A stretch of DNA of 64,000 nucleotides from Azonexus fungiphilus (GCF_003634965.1 NZ_RBXP01000011.1:1-64000), one strand, 5' to 3'; numbered from the stretch's first letter, positions 51,642 to 61,381 are shown. The notes: generated from the sequence alone by a model not told the origin. A program made the numbers and translations.

Positions 51642-52412
51642 ATGAATTCTCAAGGAAAGTACTACGACCAACCGCAGCGTTTCGCCAAGGAAGAATGGGA
51701 CGCGCGCGTCAAGCTGGCCGGCGTCTATCGCATTTTTGCCTATCTCGGCTGGGATGAGCTGATCTACAACCACATCTCCCTGCGCGTGCCGGGCCCGGAC
51801 AAGCATTTCCTGATCAACCCGTTCGGCCTGCACTACAAGGATGTCTGCGCTTCCAACCTGGTCAAGGTCGATATCAAGGGCAACATCATCGGCCACTCGG
51901 ACTGGCCGATCAATCCGGCCGGTTTCACCTTCCATTCGGCGATCCACGACAAGGTGGCGGAAGGCCACTGCGTGATGCACGTGCATACGACGCCGACACA
52001 GGCGGTGTGCTGCCTGAAGGACGGGCTGTCGTACAGCAACTTCTACGCCGCCCAGCTCTACGGCAAGATCGCCTGGCACGAGTTCGAGGGGATTACCGTC
52101 CATCTCGACGAAGGCGAACGCATCCTCGCCAGTGCCGGCAACAAGCCGCTGCTGATGCTGCGCAACCATGGTCCGGTGGTGATCGGTTCGACGCTGGCCC
52201 AGGCGTTTTCGCTGATGTGGCTGATCAACCGCGCCTGTGAAGTCCAGCTGGCCTCGCAATCGATGGGGGCGGTGAAGGAAATTCCCGAGTCGGTGCTCAA
52301 CAAATGCGTTGCCGATTCGCTCAACTTCGATCCGAAGTACGGTGCCGGCGAGGACGCGCTGGCAGCACTGACCCGGATCATCGACCGGCTCGATCCGTCG
52401 TACCGCTACTGA
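51642..52412 (+). CDS. Class II aldolase/adducin family protein
   Basis: 256 residues. Zinc ligands of the family are visible: HCVMHVHTTPTQAV (two His) and MLRNHGPVVIG (third His), with FNHISLRVPGPDKHFLINPFG-like N-terminal substrate loop. Members include fuculose aldolases, sugar epimerases, and decarboxylases or aldolases for small hydroxy-acids. The substrate cannot be told. It lies 33 bases after dctP2, so the imported compound and this enzyme are likely linked. A hairpin lies 5 bases after its stop. Confidence 0.85.
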   Translation: MNSQGKYYDQPQRFAKEEWDARVKLAGVYRIFAYLGWDELIYNHISLRVPGPDKHFLINPFGLHYKDVCASNLVKVDIKGNIIGHSDWPINPAGFTFHSAIHDKVAEGHCVMHVHTTPTQAVCCLKDGLSYSNFYAAQLYGKIAWHEFEGITVHLDEGERILASAGNKPLLMLRNHGPVVIGSTLAQAFSLMWLINRACEVQLASQSMGAVKEIPESVLNKCVADSLNFDPKYGAGEDALAALTRIIDRLDPSYRY

Positions 52413-52417
52413 AACAG

Positions 52418-52449
52418 GCAAACGACAGGCTTTCACGCTTGTCGTTTGC
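52418..52449 (+). terminator. Stem-loop after the class II aldolase gene
   Basis: GCAAACGACAGGC and GCTTGTCGTTTGC form a 13-bp stem (one G-U pair) with a 6-base loop, 5 bases after the stop. AGAGACG follows and no T-tract, so it is a strong hairpin but not a textbook intrinsic terminator. Confidence 0.55.
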
Positions 52450-52472
52450 AGAGACGCATGACAGGAATTATA

Positions 52473-52484
52473 TTAATATATTAG
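52473..52484 (+). promoter_or_regulatory. HpaR-type operator candidate before the 52.5-kb MFS gene (site D)
   Basis: TTAATATATTAG differs by one base from the core of site A in the hpaR-hpaA gap and lies in a short AT-rich patch 58-82 bases before the MFS gene. It ties the MFS-GlcG pair to the same regulon as the hydroxylase and TRAP operons. Confidence 0.5.
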
Positions 52485-52554
52485 TAATCTTCGCCTTGGC
52501 ATTGCCGACTGCTCACGTTAACTTCCGGGTTTGACTTTGATTCGTGCTTTCACA

Positions 52555-53781
52555 ATGCCTGCGGGCATCCGGGCGCTGGCCCACCCCAACTTCCGCCGGT
52601 ATTTCGCCGGTCAGGCGATCTCCATCCTCGGCTCCTGGATCCAGCAGGTGGCCTTGTCCTGGCTGGTCTATCGCCTGACCGGGTCGGCCGCGTTGCTGGG
52701 CGTCACGGCCTTTTGCGGCCTGATTCCGCAACTGCTGGTCGGTCCGCTGGCCGGAGCCTGGATCGACAAGCACGACAAGCGGCGCTGGCTGCTCGTGGTG
52801 CAGGGGCTGATGGCGGTGCAGGCTTTCGTTCTCGCCTGGCTGACCTGGGCCGCGTGGATCAACCCGGCGTTCATCATCGCGATGGCGTTGCTTCTCGGGA
52901 CGCTGAGCGCCTTCGACACGCCGCTGCGGCAATCGCTGATCGGCAGCTTCGTCGGCAGCCGCGACGACCTGCCCAATGCGCTGGCGCTCAACGCGATGCT
53001 GTTCAATGCCGGGCGTTTCGTCGGGCCGCCGGTGGCCGGCGTGCTGCTCGGGCTGACCTCGGAAGCCGCCTGCTTTGCACTCAACGGCATTTCCTTTCTC
53101 GCGCTGATCGTCGGCTTGCTGCGTATCCGCGGCGTGCCGCCGCCGCGCGCCCGGGGCTCGGTCGGCGAGGTCTTTCGCGAAGGGCTGCGCTACGCCTGGC
53201 AGACCTGGCATGTGCGCATGCTGATCCTGACCCTGATCGTCCTCAACCTGACGGCTTCGACCTATGCCGTCCTCTTGCCGGTATTCGCCCGCGATGTCTT
53301 TGCCGGCGATGCGACGACGCTCGGCTGGTTGTGGGGGGCGGCCGGTTGCGGCGCTTTCCTGTCCACGCTTTTCCTGGCGACGCGCAAGGCCGGGGCGGCA
53401 CTGGTTTCGGCAGTCGCTGCCGGCGTCCTGATCAGCGCCGTCTCGATGCTGCTGTTCGCGCTCGGTGCCTGGCTGCCGCTGGCGCTCGCCGCCATGGTCG
53501 GGCTTGGTTTCGGGATATCGGTCTGCAATGTCGGCATCAACATGATCCTCCAGAGTTCGGCGCCGGATGCCTTGCGCGGGCGGATCGTCTCGTTCTTCAC
53601 CTCGGCGCGTTTCGGCTTCGATGCGCTTGGCGGCTTGCTTGCCGGCTTCGTCGCCAGCAGCTTCGGCGCCGCCGCCACCTTGCTCGCCGAAGGCGCTGTG
53701 CTGCTGCTTTTCGTCCTTGTCCTGTTCGCCCGGCGCCAGCGCCTGCGCGAGCAGCTGTCTGCCGTCCGGGAGGAACAATGA
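52555..53781 (+). CDS. MFS transporter (EntS/MFS_3-like)
   Basis: 408 residues from ATG 52555 (a TTG at 52531 would add eight residues). Twelve helices; FRRYFAGQAISILGSWIQQVALSWLVYRLTGSAALLGV and LAGAWIDKHDKRRWLLVVQGLMA are the start of the enterobactin-exporter-like MFS_3 family. These are mostly exporters. It is preceded by an HpaR-type operator candidate, so it may export an aromatic intermediate. Its stop overlaps the next ATG by 4 bases. Confidence 0.82.
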   Translation: MPAGIRALAHPNFRRYFAGQAISILGSWIQQVALSWLVYRLTGSAALLGVTAFCGLIPQLLVGPLAGAWIDKHDKRRWLLVVQGLMAVQAFVLAWLTWAAWINPAFIIAMALLLGTLSAFDTPLRQSLIGSFVGSRDDLPNALALNAMLFNAGRFVGPPVAGVLLGLTSEAACFALNGISFLALIVGLLRIRGVPPPRARGSVGEVFREGLRYAWQTWHVRMLILTLIVLNLTASTYAVLLPVFARDVFAGDATTLGWLWGAAGCGAFLSTLFLATRKAGAALVSAVAAGVLISAVSMLLFALGAWLPLALAAMVGLGFGISVCNVGINMILQSSAPDALRGRIVSFFTSARFGFDALGGLLAGFVASSFGAAATLLAEGAVLLLFVLVLFARRQRLREQLSAVREEQ

Positions 53782-54197
53782 AACTGGATTCGATCGCTTC
53801 GGTGGCGCTGGCGACGGCCAGCGAGATCGTCGAGCGCGCCCTGGTCGCGGCCGACGCCGCCGGCGTTCCGGTCTGCGTGGCCGTGGTGGACCGGGCTGGC
53901 TTGCCGCTGGTCTTCAAGCGCCAGCAGGGGGCGCCGCTGCACAGCATCGACATCGCCCTCGACAAGGCTTATACGGCGGTCAGCTTCGGCCGGCCGACCG
54001 CTGCCTGGGATGCGCGGCTGGCCCAGGCCGGCGATCTGTTGCGCCATGGCCTGATGCAGCGCGACCGTTTCGTCGGTTTCGGCGGCGGCTTGCCGATCCT
54101 CCACGATGGTCGCTGCGTTGGCGGCATCGGCATATCGGGCGGCAGCGAGGCCCAGGATGTCGCTTTCGCCGAGGCTGCCCTGAGCGGGGTGTCGTGA
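53778..54197 (+). CDS. GlcG/HbpS family protein
   Basis: 139 residues from ATG 53778, with GGAGG a few bases upstream, overlapping the MFS stop. The domain ([92 protein letters not shown]) is the whole GlcG/HbpS fold. Members bind heme or sit in operons for hydroxy-acid and aromatic use, role mostly unknown. Full length, cytoplasmic here (no signal peptide). Confidence 0.88.
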   Translation: MKLDSIASVALATASEIVERALVAADAAGVPVCVAVVDRAGLPLVFKRQQGAPLHSIDIALDKAYTAVSFGRPTAAWDARLAQAGDLLRHGLMQRDRFVGFGGGLPILHDGRCVGGIGISGGSEAQDVAFAEAALSGVS

Positions 54198-54249
54198 GCT
54201 ACCGGCGCACCCGCATCGCTACCCACCCCTTCACTTCACGGAGCCCGAC

Positions 54250-55431
54250 ATGCTGTACGGCGAACATTCCACCGATGCCCTGATGCACATCACCCAGCGT
54301 CCCGAACTGGTTTTCGAACGCGGCGAGGGGTCCTGGCTGCACGATCATCAGGGCAAGTCCTATCTCGACTTCGTCCAGGGCTGGGCGGTCAATTGCCTCG
54401 GGCACTGTCCGCCGGAAATCGTCGGCGCGCTGACTGCCCAGGCCGGCAAGCTGATCAATCCCAGCCCGGCCTTCTACAACGCGCCGATGATCGAGCTGGC
54501 CGATCTGCTCTGTGCCAATTCCTGCTTCGATCGCGTTTTCTTCGCCAATACCGGTGCCGAAGCCAACGAAGGGGCGATCAAGCTGGCCCGCAAATGGGGG
54601 CAACTGCATCGCCAGGGCGCCTACGAGATCGTCACCTTCGACCATTCCTTCCACGGGCGCACGCTGGCGACCATGTCCGCCTCCGGCAAGGCTGGCTGGG
54701 ACAGGCTGTTCGCGCCCCAGGTCGAGGGCTTTCCCAAAGCCATCTACAACGACATCGGTTCGGTCGAGGCGCTGATCGGGCCGAATACCGTGGCAGTGAT
54801 GCTCGAGCCGGTCCAGGGCGAGGGCGGTGTCATCCCGGCCGAGGTCGAGTTCCTGCGGGCCTTGCGGCGCCTGACCGAAGCCCGGGGCATCCTGCTCATC
54901 GTCGACGAGGTGCAGACCGGCGTCGGCCGCACCGGCAAGCTCTTCGCCTATCAGCACGCCGGCATCGAGCCGGACATCATGACCCTGGGCAAGGGCATCG
55001 GCGGTGGCGTTCCGCTCGCCGCACTGCTGGCGCGCGAGGCTGTCTGCTGCTTCGTTCCCGGCGACCAGGGCGGAACCTATAACGGCAATCCGCTGATGAC
55101 TGCGGTCGGTGTGGCGGTGCTCCGGCGCATCCTGGCGCCGGGTTTCCTCGACGAGGTCGAGCGCCTCGCGGCTTACCTGTCGGAGCGGTTGCGCGAACTG
55201 GCGGCTCGTCATCACCTGGTCGGCGAGCGCGGCAGCGGTCTGCTGCGTGCGCTGATCCTCGATGACGAACGCGGTCCGGAACTCGTGCGCCGGGCCCTGC
55301 AACTGGCGCCGCAGGGGCTGCTGCTGAACTCGCCGCGCCCGAACCTGCTGCGTTTCATGCCGGCACTGAACGTCAGCCTTGCCGAAATCGACCTGATGAT
55401 CGCGCATCTCGACGCCTTGCTTGCGCGCTGA
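54250..55431 (+). CDS. argD: Class III aminotransferase, acetylornithine transaminase-like
   Basis: 393 residues. [111 protein letters not shown] (PLP Lys in LGKG) are subgroup II aminotransferase motifs and fit ArgD/AstC. It would make N-acetylornithine in arginine synthesis, but related omega-amino acid transaminases look alike. It stands alone between the catabolic region and a LysR gene, and has the host GC content. Confidence 0.85.
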   Translation: MLYGEHSTDALMHITQRPELVFERGEGSWLHDHQGKSYLDFVQGWAVNCLGHCPPEIVGALTAQAGKLINPSPAFYNAPMIELADLLCANSCFDRVFFANTGAEANEGAIKLARKWGQLHRQGAYEIVTFDHSFHGRTLATMSASGKAGWDRLFAPQVEGFPKAIYNDIGSVEALIGPNTVAVMLEPVQGEGGVIPAEVEFLRALRRLTEARGILLIVDEVQTGVGRTGKLFAYQHAGIEPDIMTLGKGIGGGVPLAALLAREAVCCFVPGDQGGTYNGNPLMTAVGVAVLRRILAPGFLDEVERLAAYLSERLRELAARHHLVGERGSGLLRALILDDERGPELVRRALQLAPQGLLLNSPRPNLLRFMPALNVSLAEIDLMIAHLDALLAR

Positions 55432-55551
55432 GCGGATTTTCCGGGGGCTGCGCCTTGGCGCTGCCACCCGGGCCGAAAATACACGTCGTTACGCGGCAAG
55501 CCTGCCGAGTGTGGTTGAATATCGCTCTTCCCGAATCCAGGAGCGTTTCCC

Positions 55552-56454
55552 ATGGCTGACCGGCGTTTGCAGGTGTTTCATGCGGTTGCCAAGCACCTCA
55601 GCTTCACCCGTGCGGCCGACGCGCTGTTCATGACCCAGCCGGCGGTGACCTTCCAGATCAAGCAGCTGGAAGAGCAGTACAGCACGCGGCTGTTCGAGCG
55701 CCGTCACGGCAGCATCGCGCTGACGCCGGCGGGCGAGCTGGTGCTCGAATACGCGCAGAAGATCCTCGCCCTTTCCGACGAGATGGACACCCGCGTCGGC
55801 GAGCTCACCGGCGAGATGCGCGGGCCGCTGCTGGTCGGCGCCAGCACGACGATCGCCGAATTCATGCTGCCGCGCGTGCTCGGCGAGTTCAACGCGCTCT
55901 ACCCGCAGGTGCGGGCGCGGCTGATCGTCGCCAATTCGGAGAGCATCGAGAGCCGGGTAGCCGAGCACAGCCTCGACCTCGGCCTGATCGAGGCGCCGGC
56001 CAAGCTGTCCGGGTTGAGCAGCCAGATCTGCTGCGAGGACGAGCTGCAGGTGGTCTGCGTGCCCGATTACCCGCTGGCCGAATTCCAGACGCTGAAGCCG
56101 GGCGATCTCGCCGACTACGAATTCATCTCGCGCGAACCGGGTTCCGGCACGCGCGAGATCACCGACGCCTATTTCCGCGATCACGGCATTCCGCCCGAGT
56201 CGCTCAAGACGCAGATGGAGCTGGGCAGCCCGGAAGCGCTCAAGGGCGTGGTGTCCACCGGCCTCGGCTTCGCCATCGTCTCGCGTGCCGTCGTCGCCAA
56301 GGAAACCCGGCTCGGCGAACTGCTCGGCATCCGCCTCGACCCGCCGCTCAAGCGCAGCCTCTACCTGGTGCATCCGCAGGACCGTTTCCAGTCGAAGCTG
56401 CTGACGACTTTCATCGATTTCGCCCGTCGCAAACTCAAGGAACAGGCTGCATGA
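55552..56454 (+). CDS. LysR-family transcriptional regulator
   Basis: 300 residues with CAGGAGCG before the ATG. N-terminal winged HTH: LQVFHAVAKHLSFTRAADALFMTQPAVTFQIKQLEEQYSTRLFERRHGSIALTPAG. The C-terminal inducer domain resembles CysB/CbbR-like proteins (LLVGASTTIAEFMLPRVLGEFNALYPQV, REPGSGTREITDAYF). It overlaps the alr start (ATGA), so it is read together with alr and radA rather than divergently from a target, which is unusual for LysR genes. Target unknown; sulfur or nitrogen metabolism is possible. Confidence 0.88.
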   Translation: MADRRLQVFHAVAKHLSFTRAADALFMTQPAVTFQIKQLEEQYSTRLFERRHGSIALTPAGELVLEYAQKILALSDEMDTRVGELTGEMRGPLLVGASTTIAEFMLPRVLGEFNALYPQVRARLIVANSESIESRVAEHSLDLGLIEAPAKLSGLSSQICCEDELQVVCVPDYPLAEFQTLKPGDLADYEFISREPGSGTREITDAYFRDHGIPPESLKTQMELGSPEALKGVVSTGLGFAIVSRAVVAKETRLGELLGIRLDPPLKRSLYLVHPQDRFQSKLLTTFIDFARRKLKEQAA

Positions 56455-57545
56455 AGACTTCCCGACCGATCCGCGCCCGCATCCGGCCAGCGGCCATTCT
56501 TGCCAATTACCGCAGCGCCAAGGCCTGCGCGCCCGACGCCTGGGCCTGGGCGGTGGTCAAGGCCGATGCCTACGGCCACGGCCAGCTGCGCGCCGTCGAG
56601 GCGCTGCGCCACGAGGCCGACGGCTTCGCGCTGCTCGAATGCGAAAACGCGGTGCTCCTGCGCGAGCACGGCGTGCGCCAGCCGATCCTGCTGCTCGAGG
56701 GCATCTTCGGCGAGGCCGATGCCCGCCGCGTCGTCGACTACGGCCTGCACAGCGCCGTCCATTGCCGCGAGCAGATCGAGATGCTCGCCGCACACGCCCG
56801 CGCCGACCGGCCGCTCAGCCTCTACCTGAAGATCAACAGCGGCATGAACCGCCTCGGCTTCGACGCGGCGACGCTGCCGCAGGCCTGGGAAAGCCTGAAG
56901 AAGATCCCGGCGCTCAACCTGACGCTGATGACCCATTTCGCCGAAGCCGACGGCGCGCGCGGCGTGCTCTGGCAGCTCGAGCGCTTCAAGGCGCTGGCCG
57001 GCGACTGGCACGGTCCGGTCAGCCTCGGCAACTCCGCCGCCATCCTGCGCCATCCACTGGCGCATGGCGACTGGGTGCGGCCGGGGATCATGCTCTACGG
57101 CGCCAGCCCGTTCGCCGACCAGAGCGCCGCCGAATTCGGGCTGCAGCCGGCGATGAGCCTGGAAAGCCGGATCATCGGCGTGCAGTCGATCGCTGCCGGC
57201 GAACGCGTCGGCTACGGCGGCACCTTCACCGCCGAGCAGCCGATGCGCATCGGTATCGTCGCCTGCGGCTACGCCGACGGCTACCCGCGCTCGGCGCCGA
57301 GCGGTACGCCGATCGCCGTCGCCGGCAAGCTGACGCGCACCGTCGGCCGGGTCTCGATGGACATGCTCGCCTGCGACCTCACCGACATTCCCGACGCCGG
57401 CATCGACAGTCCGGTGACGCTGTGGGGCCCGGGCGAAGCCGGTCATGTCCCGGCCGACGCGGTGGCCGCCGCCGCCGGCACGATTTCCTACGAACTGTTC
57501 TGCGCCGTCGCGCCGCGCGTGCCGGTCACGGTCGACGGGCAATAA
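56451..57545 (+). CDS. alr: Alanine racemase
   Basis: 364 residues. PLP-lysine motif WAVVKADAYGHG (Lys about residue 34), LYLKINSGMNRLGF, SLGNSAAILRHP, VRPGIMLYGASP, and the second catalytic residue Tyr in RVGYGGTFTAEQ. It converts L-alanine to D-alanine for peptidoglycan. It overlaps the preceding lysR gene by 4 bases, and radA begins at the base after its stop. Confidence 0.95.
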   Translation: MKTSRPIRARIRPAAILANYRSAKACAPDAWAWAVVKADAYGHGQLRAVEALRHEADGFALLECENAVLLREHGVRQPILLLEGIFGEADARRVVDYGLHSAVHCREQIEMLAAHARADRPLSLYLKINSGMNRLGFDAATLPQAWESLKKIPALNLTLMTHFAEADGARGVLWQLERFKALAGDWHGPVSLGNSAAILRHPLAHGDWVRPGIMLYGASPFADQSAAEFGLQPAMSLESRIIGVQSIAAGERVGYGGTFTAEQPMRIGIVACGYADGYPRSAPSGTPIAVAGKLTRTVGRVSMDMLACDLTDIPDAGIDSPVTLWGPGEAGHVPADAVAAAAGTISYELFCAVAPRVPVTVDGQ

Positions 57546-58904
57546 ATGGCAAAAACCAAGACCCAGTACAGTTGCACCGAATGCGGCGCGACCAGCCCGA
57601 AATGGCAGGGCCAGTGCCCCGGCTGCAACGCCTGGAACACGCTGGTCGAGAGCATCGCCGAGCAACCCGGCAAGCACCGCTTCGAGGCGCTGGCGCCGGC
57701 GGCGAAACTGCAGAACCTGGCCGACATCGAAGCGCGTGAGGCCGACCGCATCCCGACCGGCATCGGCGAGTTCGACCGGGCGCTCGGCGGCGGCCTGGTC
57801 GCCGGCGGCGTCGTGCTGATCGGCGGCGATCCCGGCATCGGCAAGAGCACGCTGCTGCTGCAGGCGCTGGCCCACCTGTCGCAGGCGCACAAGGTGATCT
57901 ACGTCACCGGCGAGGAGTCCGGCCAGCAGGTCGCGCTGCGTGCCCGTCGCCTCAATGTCGATAGCGGCAGCCTGCCGCTGATGGCCGAGATCAACCTGGA
58001 ACGCATCCTCGCCACGCTGCAGGCGGAAAAGCCGCAGGTGGCGGTGATCGATTCGATTCAGACGCTGTGGTCGGACCAGCTCTCCAGCGCCCCGGGCTCG
58101 GTCGCCCAGGTGCGCGAATGCGCGGCGCAGCTGACGCGGCTGGCCAAGCAGGCCGGCATCACCGTCATCCTGGTCGGCCACGTGACCAAGGAAGGCGCGC
58201 TGGCCGGACCGCGCGTGCTCGAACACGTCGTCGATACCGTGCTCTATTTCGAGGGCGACACGCATTCGAGCTTCCGCCTGGTGCGCGCGGTCAAGAACCG
58301 TTTCGGCGCGGTCAACGAGCTCGGCGTCTTCGCGATGACCGAGAGCGGCCTCAAGGGTGTCAGCAATCCGTCGGCGATGTTCCTGTCGCAGCACGGCCAG
58401 GAAGTCGCCGGCTCGTGCGTGATGGTGACGCAGGAGGGGACGCGGCCGCTGCTGGTGGAAATCCAGGCGCTGGTCGACACCGCGCACGGCAACCCGCGTC
58501 GGCTGACCGTCGGCCTCGATGCGCAGCGACTGGCGATGTTGCTGGCGGTGCTGCACCGCCACGCCGGCATCGTCTGCTTCGACCAGGACGTCTTCGTCAA
58601 CGCCGTCGGCGGGGTCAAGATCGGCGAGCCGGCGGGTGATCTGGCGGTGATCATGGCGATCACGTCTTCATTGAAAAACAAGGCATTGCCAGAGAAACTT
58701 ATAGTATTTGGTGAAGTTGGTCTGGCGGGTGAAATCCGCCCCGCGCCGCGCGGCCAGGAGCGTTTGAAGGAGGCCGCCAAGCTCGGCTTCACCCGCGCCC
58801 TGATCCCCGAGGCCAACCGGCCGCGGCAGGCGATCCCGGGCATGGAAGTGATCGCCGTGCGCCGCGTCGAGGAAGCGGTGCAGCGTATCCGGGAGCTGCA
58901 GTGA
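57546..58904 (+). CDS. radA: DNA repair protein RadA
   Basis: 452 residues, full length. The N-terminal C4 zinc finger (CTECGATSPKWQGQCPGC), Walker A (GGDPGIGKSTLLLQAL), the RadA-specific VKNRFGAVNELGVF (KNRFG) motif, and a C-terminal Lon-protease-like domain (LVEIQALVDTAHGNPRRLTVGLDAQRLAMLLAVLHRHAG) are all present. RadA is a helicase-like motor that processes recombination branches. A short AT-rich patch (58665-58735) with unusual codons lies in the last domain, encoding conserved residues (ALPEKLIVFGEVGLAGEI). Its stop overlaps the GTG of the next gene. Confidence 0.96.
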   Translation: MAKTKTQYSCTECGATSPKWQGQCPGCNAWNTLVESIAEQPGKHRFEALAPAAKLQNLADIEAREADRIPTGIGEFDRALGGGLVAGGVVLIGGDPGIGKSTLLLQALAHLSQAHKVIYVTGEESGQQVALRARRLNVDSGSLPLMAEINLERILATLQAEKPQVAVIDSIQTLWSDQLSSAPGSVAQVRECAAQLTRLAKQAGITVILVGHVTKEGALAGPRVLEHVVDTVLYFEGDTHSSFRLVRAVKNRFGAVNELGVFAMTESGLKGVSNPSAMFLSQHGQEVAGSCVMVTQEGTRPLLVEIQALVDTAHGNPRRLTVGLDAQRLAMLLAVLHRHAGIVCFDQDVFVNAVGGVKIGEPAGDLAVIMAITSSLKNKALPEKLIVFGEVGLAGEIRPAPRGQERLKEAAKLGFTRALIPEANRPRQAIPGMEVIAVRRVEEAVQRIRELQ

Positions 58905-61381
58905 ACCTGACGCTGGCCTGGCGCATGCTGCGCCGCGAACTGCGCGGCGGCGAGCTGCGCCTGCTTTTCGCGGCGCTGACCATCGCCGTCGCCGCGGTCA
59001 GCGCCGTCGGTTTTCTCGCCGACCGGGTCGGCCGGGGGCTTGAGGGGGAGGCGCGGCAGATGCTCGGCGCCGACCTGGTGGTCGCCGCCGACCAGCCGCT
59101 GCCGGCCGAACTCGCCGCCGAGGCCGGGCGCCGCGGCCTGCGCACGACGCAGACGCTGGTTTTTCCGAGCATGGTGTTCGCCAACGGCCGGGCGCAACTG
59201 GTCGAGATCAAGGCGGTCGGCGCCGGCTACCCGCTGCGCGGCCGCCTGCACAGCGCCGCCGCACCGGGGCAGCCGGATCTGACGGTCGACGGCGGTCCGC
59301 AGCCAAAAACCGCCTGGGCCGACGAGCGCCTGTTCGGCCTGCTTGCGCTTGAACCCGGCGCGCCGCTCGGTATCGGCCAGCTGCAGTTGCCGGTGAGCGC
59401 CGTGCTCACCCGCGAACCCGACCGCAGCTTCAACGTTTTCGCGATGCAGCCGCGCCTGCTGATGCACCTCGACGACATCGCCGGCAGCGGCCTGATCCAG
59501 TTCGGCGCGCGCGTCCGCTACCGCCTGCTGGTCGCCGGCGAGGCGGCGGCGCTGGCGCAATGGCGGGCCTGGGCCGAGCCGCGGCTGGGGCGCGGGCAGC
59601 GCCTCGAAGGCATCGAAAACGCTCGCCCGGAAATCCGCAACGCGCTCGACAAGGCGCAGCGCTTTCTGGGCCTGGCGACGCTGTTGACCGTGATCCTCTC
59701 GGCCATCGCCGTGGCGCTCGCCGCCCGTCGCTACATGCAGCGCCACCTCGACGCCTGCGCCGTGCTGCGCTGCCTGGGCATGACCCAGGGGCGGCTGCTG
59801 CGCCTGCATGCGCTCTCTTTCGTCGGGCTGGCAGCGCTGGCCGCGGCGCTCGGCGCTGGCCTCGGCTTTGCCGCGCATTTCGCGCTGGTCTCGGCAATGG
59901 CCGGGCTGATCGCCGGCGAGCTGCCGCTGCCGGGCGCCGGCCCGCTCGGCGAAGGGGCGCTGGTCGCCGGCGTGCTGCTCTTCGGCTTCGCGCTGCCGCC
60001 GCTGCTGCAACTGGCGCGGGTGCCGACCTTGCGCGTGCTGCGCCGCGAGCTCGGGCCGCCGGCGCCGCTGGCCGTGCTCGGCTACGCCTTCGGCTTTGCG
60101 CTGCTTGCCATGCTGATCGTCCGCGCCGCCGGCGACCTGCGCCTCGGTCTGTTCGCCGTCGCCGGCTTCAGCGGCGCGCTGGCGCTGTTCTGGGGGCTCG
60201 CCTGGAGCGCTGTCCGCATCGCCGGCCGGCTGCGCGGCGGCGCCGGCTTCGGCTGGCGCCAGGGACTGGCGACGCTGGCCCGGCACGGCGCCGCCAACAC
60301 GCTGAAGATCGTGGCGCTGGGCATCGGCCTGATGGCCTTGCTGCTGCTCGGCGTGACCCGGCTCGAACTGGTCGATGCCTGGCAGAAATCGCTGCCGGCC
60401 GATGCGCCCAACCGTTTCGTCATCAACATCCAGCCCGAGCAGCGCCAGGCGCTGGCCGACTGGCTGGCCGGGCAGGGCATCGCCGCCGAGCTGGCGCCGA
60501 TGGTGCGGGCACGGCTGCTCAGGATCAACGAACGCCCGGTCAGTGCCGCCGACTTTCCCGACGACGAGCGCGCCCAGCGCCTGGTCGAGCGCGAGTTCAA
60601 CCTGTCGTGGCGGCGCGAACTGCCGGCCGGCAACGAGATCGCCGGTGGCCGCTGGTTTGCCGGTCCGGGCCAGGAAGCCTCGGTCGAGGCCGGGCTGGCG
60701 AAGACGCTCGGCATCGGGCTCGGCGACCGCCTGCTGTTCAGCGTCGCCGGTGTCGAGAAGAGCGTCGCGGTGACCAGCCTGCGCCGCCTTGACTGGGATT
60801 CGATGCGCGTCAATTTCTTCGTCCTGACGCCGCCCGGCGTGCTCGACGACGCGCCGGCCAGCTACATCACCAGCTTCCACCTGCCGGCCGAGCGGCGTCA
60901 GGCGGCGGCGCAACTGGTCGAAGCCTTTCCCAACCTGACGGTGATCGACATCGACGCCGTGCTGGCGCAGATCCAGGGCGTCGTCGGCCAAGTCGTCGGC
61001 GCCGTCCAGCTGGTTTTCCTGTTCACCCTCGCCGCCGGCGCCGTCGTCCTCTATGCGGCTTTCCTGTCGGCAATCGACGAGCGGCGCTTCGAACTGGCGG
61101 TGATGCGCGCGCTCGGCGCCCGCCGCGAGCAATTGCGCGGCGCCTTGCTGGTCGAACTGGCGGCGGTCGGCGGGCTCGCCGGCCTGATCGCCGCGCTCGG
61201 CGCGGCGGCGGTCGGGCAACTGCTGGCACGCCAGGTGTTCGAGCTGGCGCCCGAGTTTTCGCTGGCGTCGCCGCTGCTCGCCGCCCTCGGCTGCGCGCTG
61301 GCGACAACCCTGGCCGGCTGGCTGGGCATGCGTCGTCTGCTCGCCGTACCGCCGCTGGCGGCCTTGCGCCAGGGCGCCTAA
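58901..61381 (+). CDS. FtsX-like ABC transporter permease (YbbP type)
   Basis: 826 residues from a GTG overlapping the radA stop. Architecture: one N-terminal helix, a MacB-like periplasmic domain (about 45-240), three helices with an FtsX core (about 255-340), further helices in the middle, a second periplasmic domain (about 520-700) and three C-terminal helices ending with TLAGWLGMRRLLAVPPLAALRQGA. This is the double-FtsX YbbP layout. Its ATPase partner (YbbA) is not adjacent; upstream is radA. Function in lipid or peptide handling is suspected for the family but not shown. Its stop overlaps by 4 bases the end of the convergent gene. Confidence 0.87.
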   Translation: MNLTLAWRMLRRELRGGELRLLFAALTIAVAAVSAVGFLADRVGRGLEGEARQMLGADLVVAADQPLPAELAAEAGRRGLRTTQTLVFPSMVFANGRAQLVEIKAVGAGYPLRGRLHSAAAPGQPDLTVDGGPQPKTAWADERLFGLLALEPGAPLGIGQLQLPVSAVLTREPDRSFNVFAMQPRLLMHLDDIAGSGLIQFGARVRYRLLVAGEAAALAQWRAWAEPRLGRGQRLEGIENARPEIRNALDKAQRFLGLATLLTVILSAIAVALAARRYMQRHLDACAVLRCLGMTQGRLLRLHALSFVGLAALAAALGAGLGFAAHFALVSAMAGLIAGELPLPGAGPLGEGALVAGVLLFGFALPPLLQLARVPTLRVLRRELGPPAPLAVLGYAFGFALLAMLIVRAAGDLRLGLFAVAGFSGALALFWGLAWSAVRIAGRLRGGAGFGWRQGLATLARHGAANTLKIVALGIGLMALLLLGVTRLELVDAWQKSLPADAPNRFVINIQPEQRQALADWLAGQGIAAELAPMVRARLLRINERPVSAADFPDDERAQRLVEREFNLSWRRELPAGNEIAGGRWFAGPGQEASVEAGLAKTLGIGLGDRLLFSVAGVEKSVAVTSLRRLDWDSMRVNFFVLTPPGVLDDAPASYITSFHLPAERRQAAAQLVEAFPNLTVIDIDAVLAQIQGVVGQVVGAVQLVFLFTLAAGAVVLYAAFLSAIDERRFELAVMRALGARREQLRGALLVELAAVGGLAGLIAALGAAAVGQLLARQVFELAPEFSLASPLLAALGCALATTLAGWLGMRRLLAVPPLAALRQGA

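Noticed and set aside
54198-54249. Separate small gene between the GlcG-like gene and the aminotransferase
   Set aside because: The gap is only 52 bases and has no start with a ribosome site other than that of the aminotransferase.
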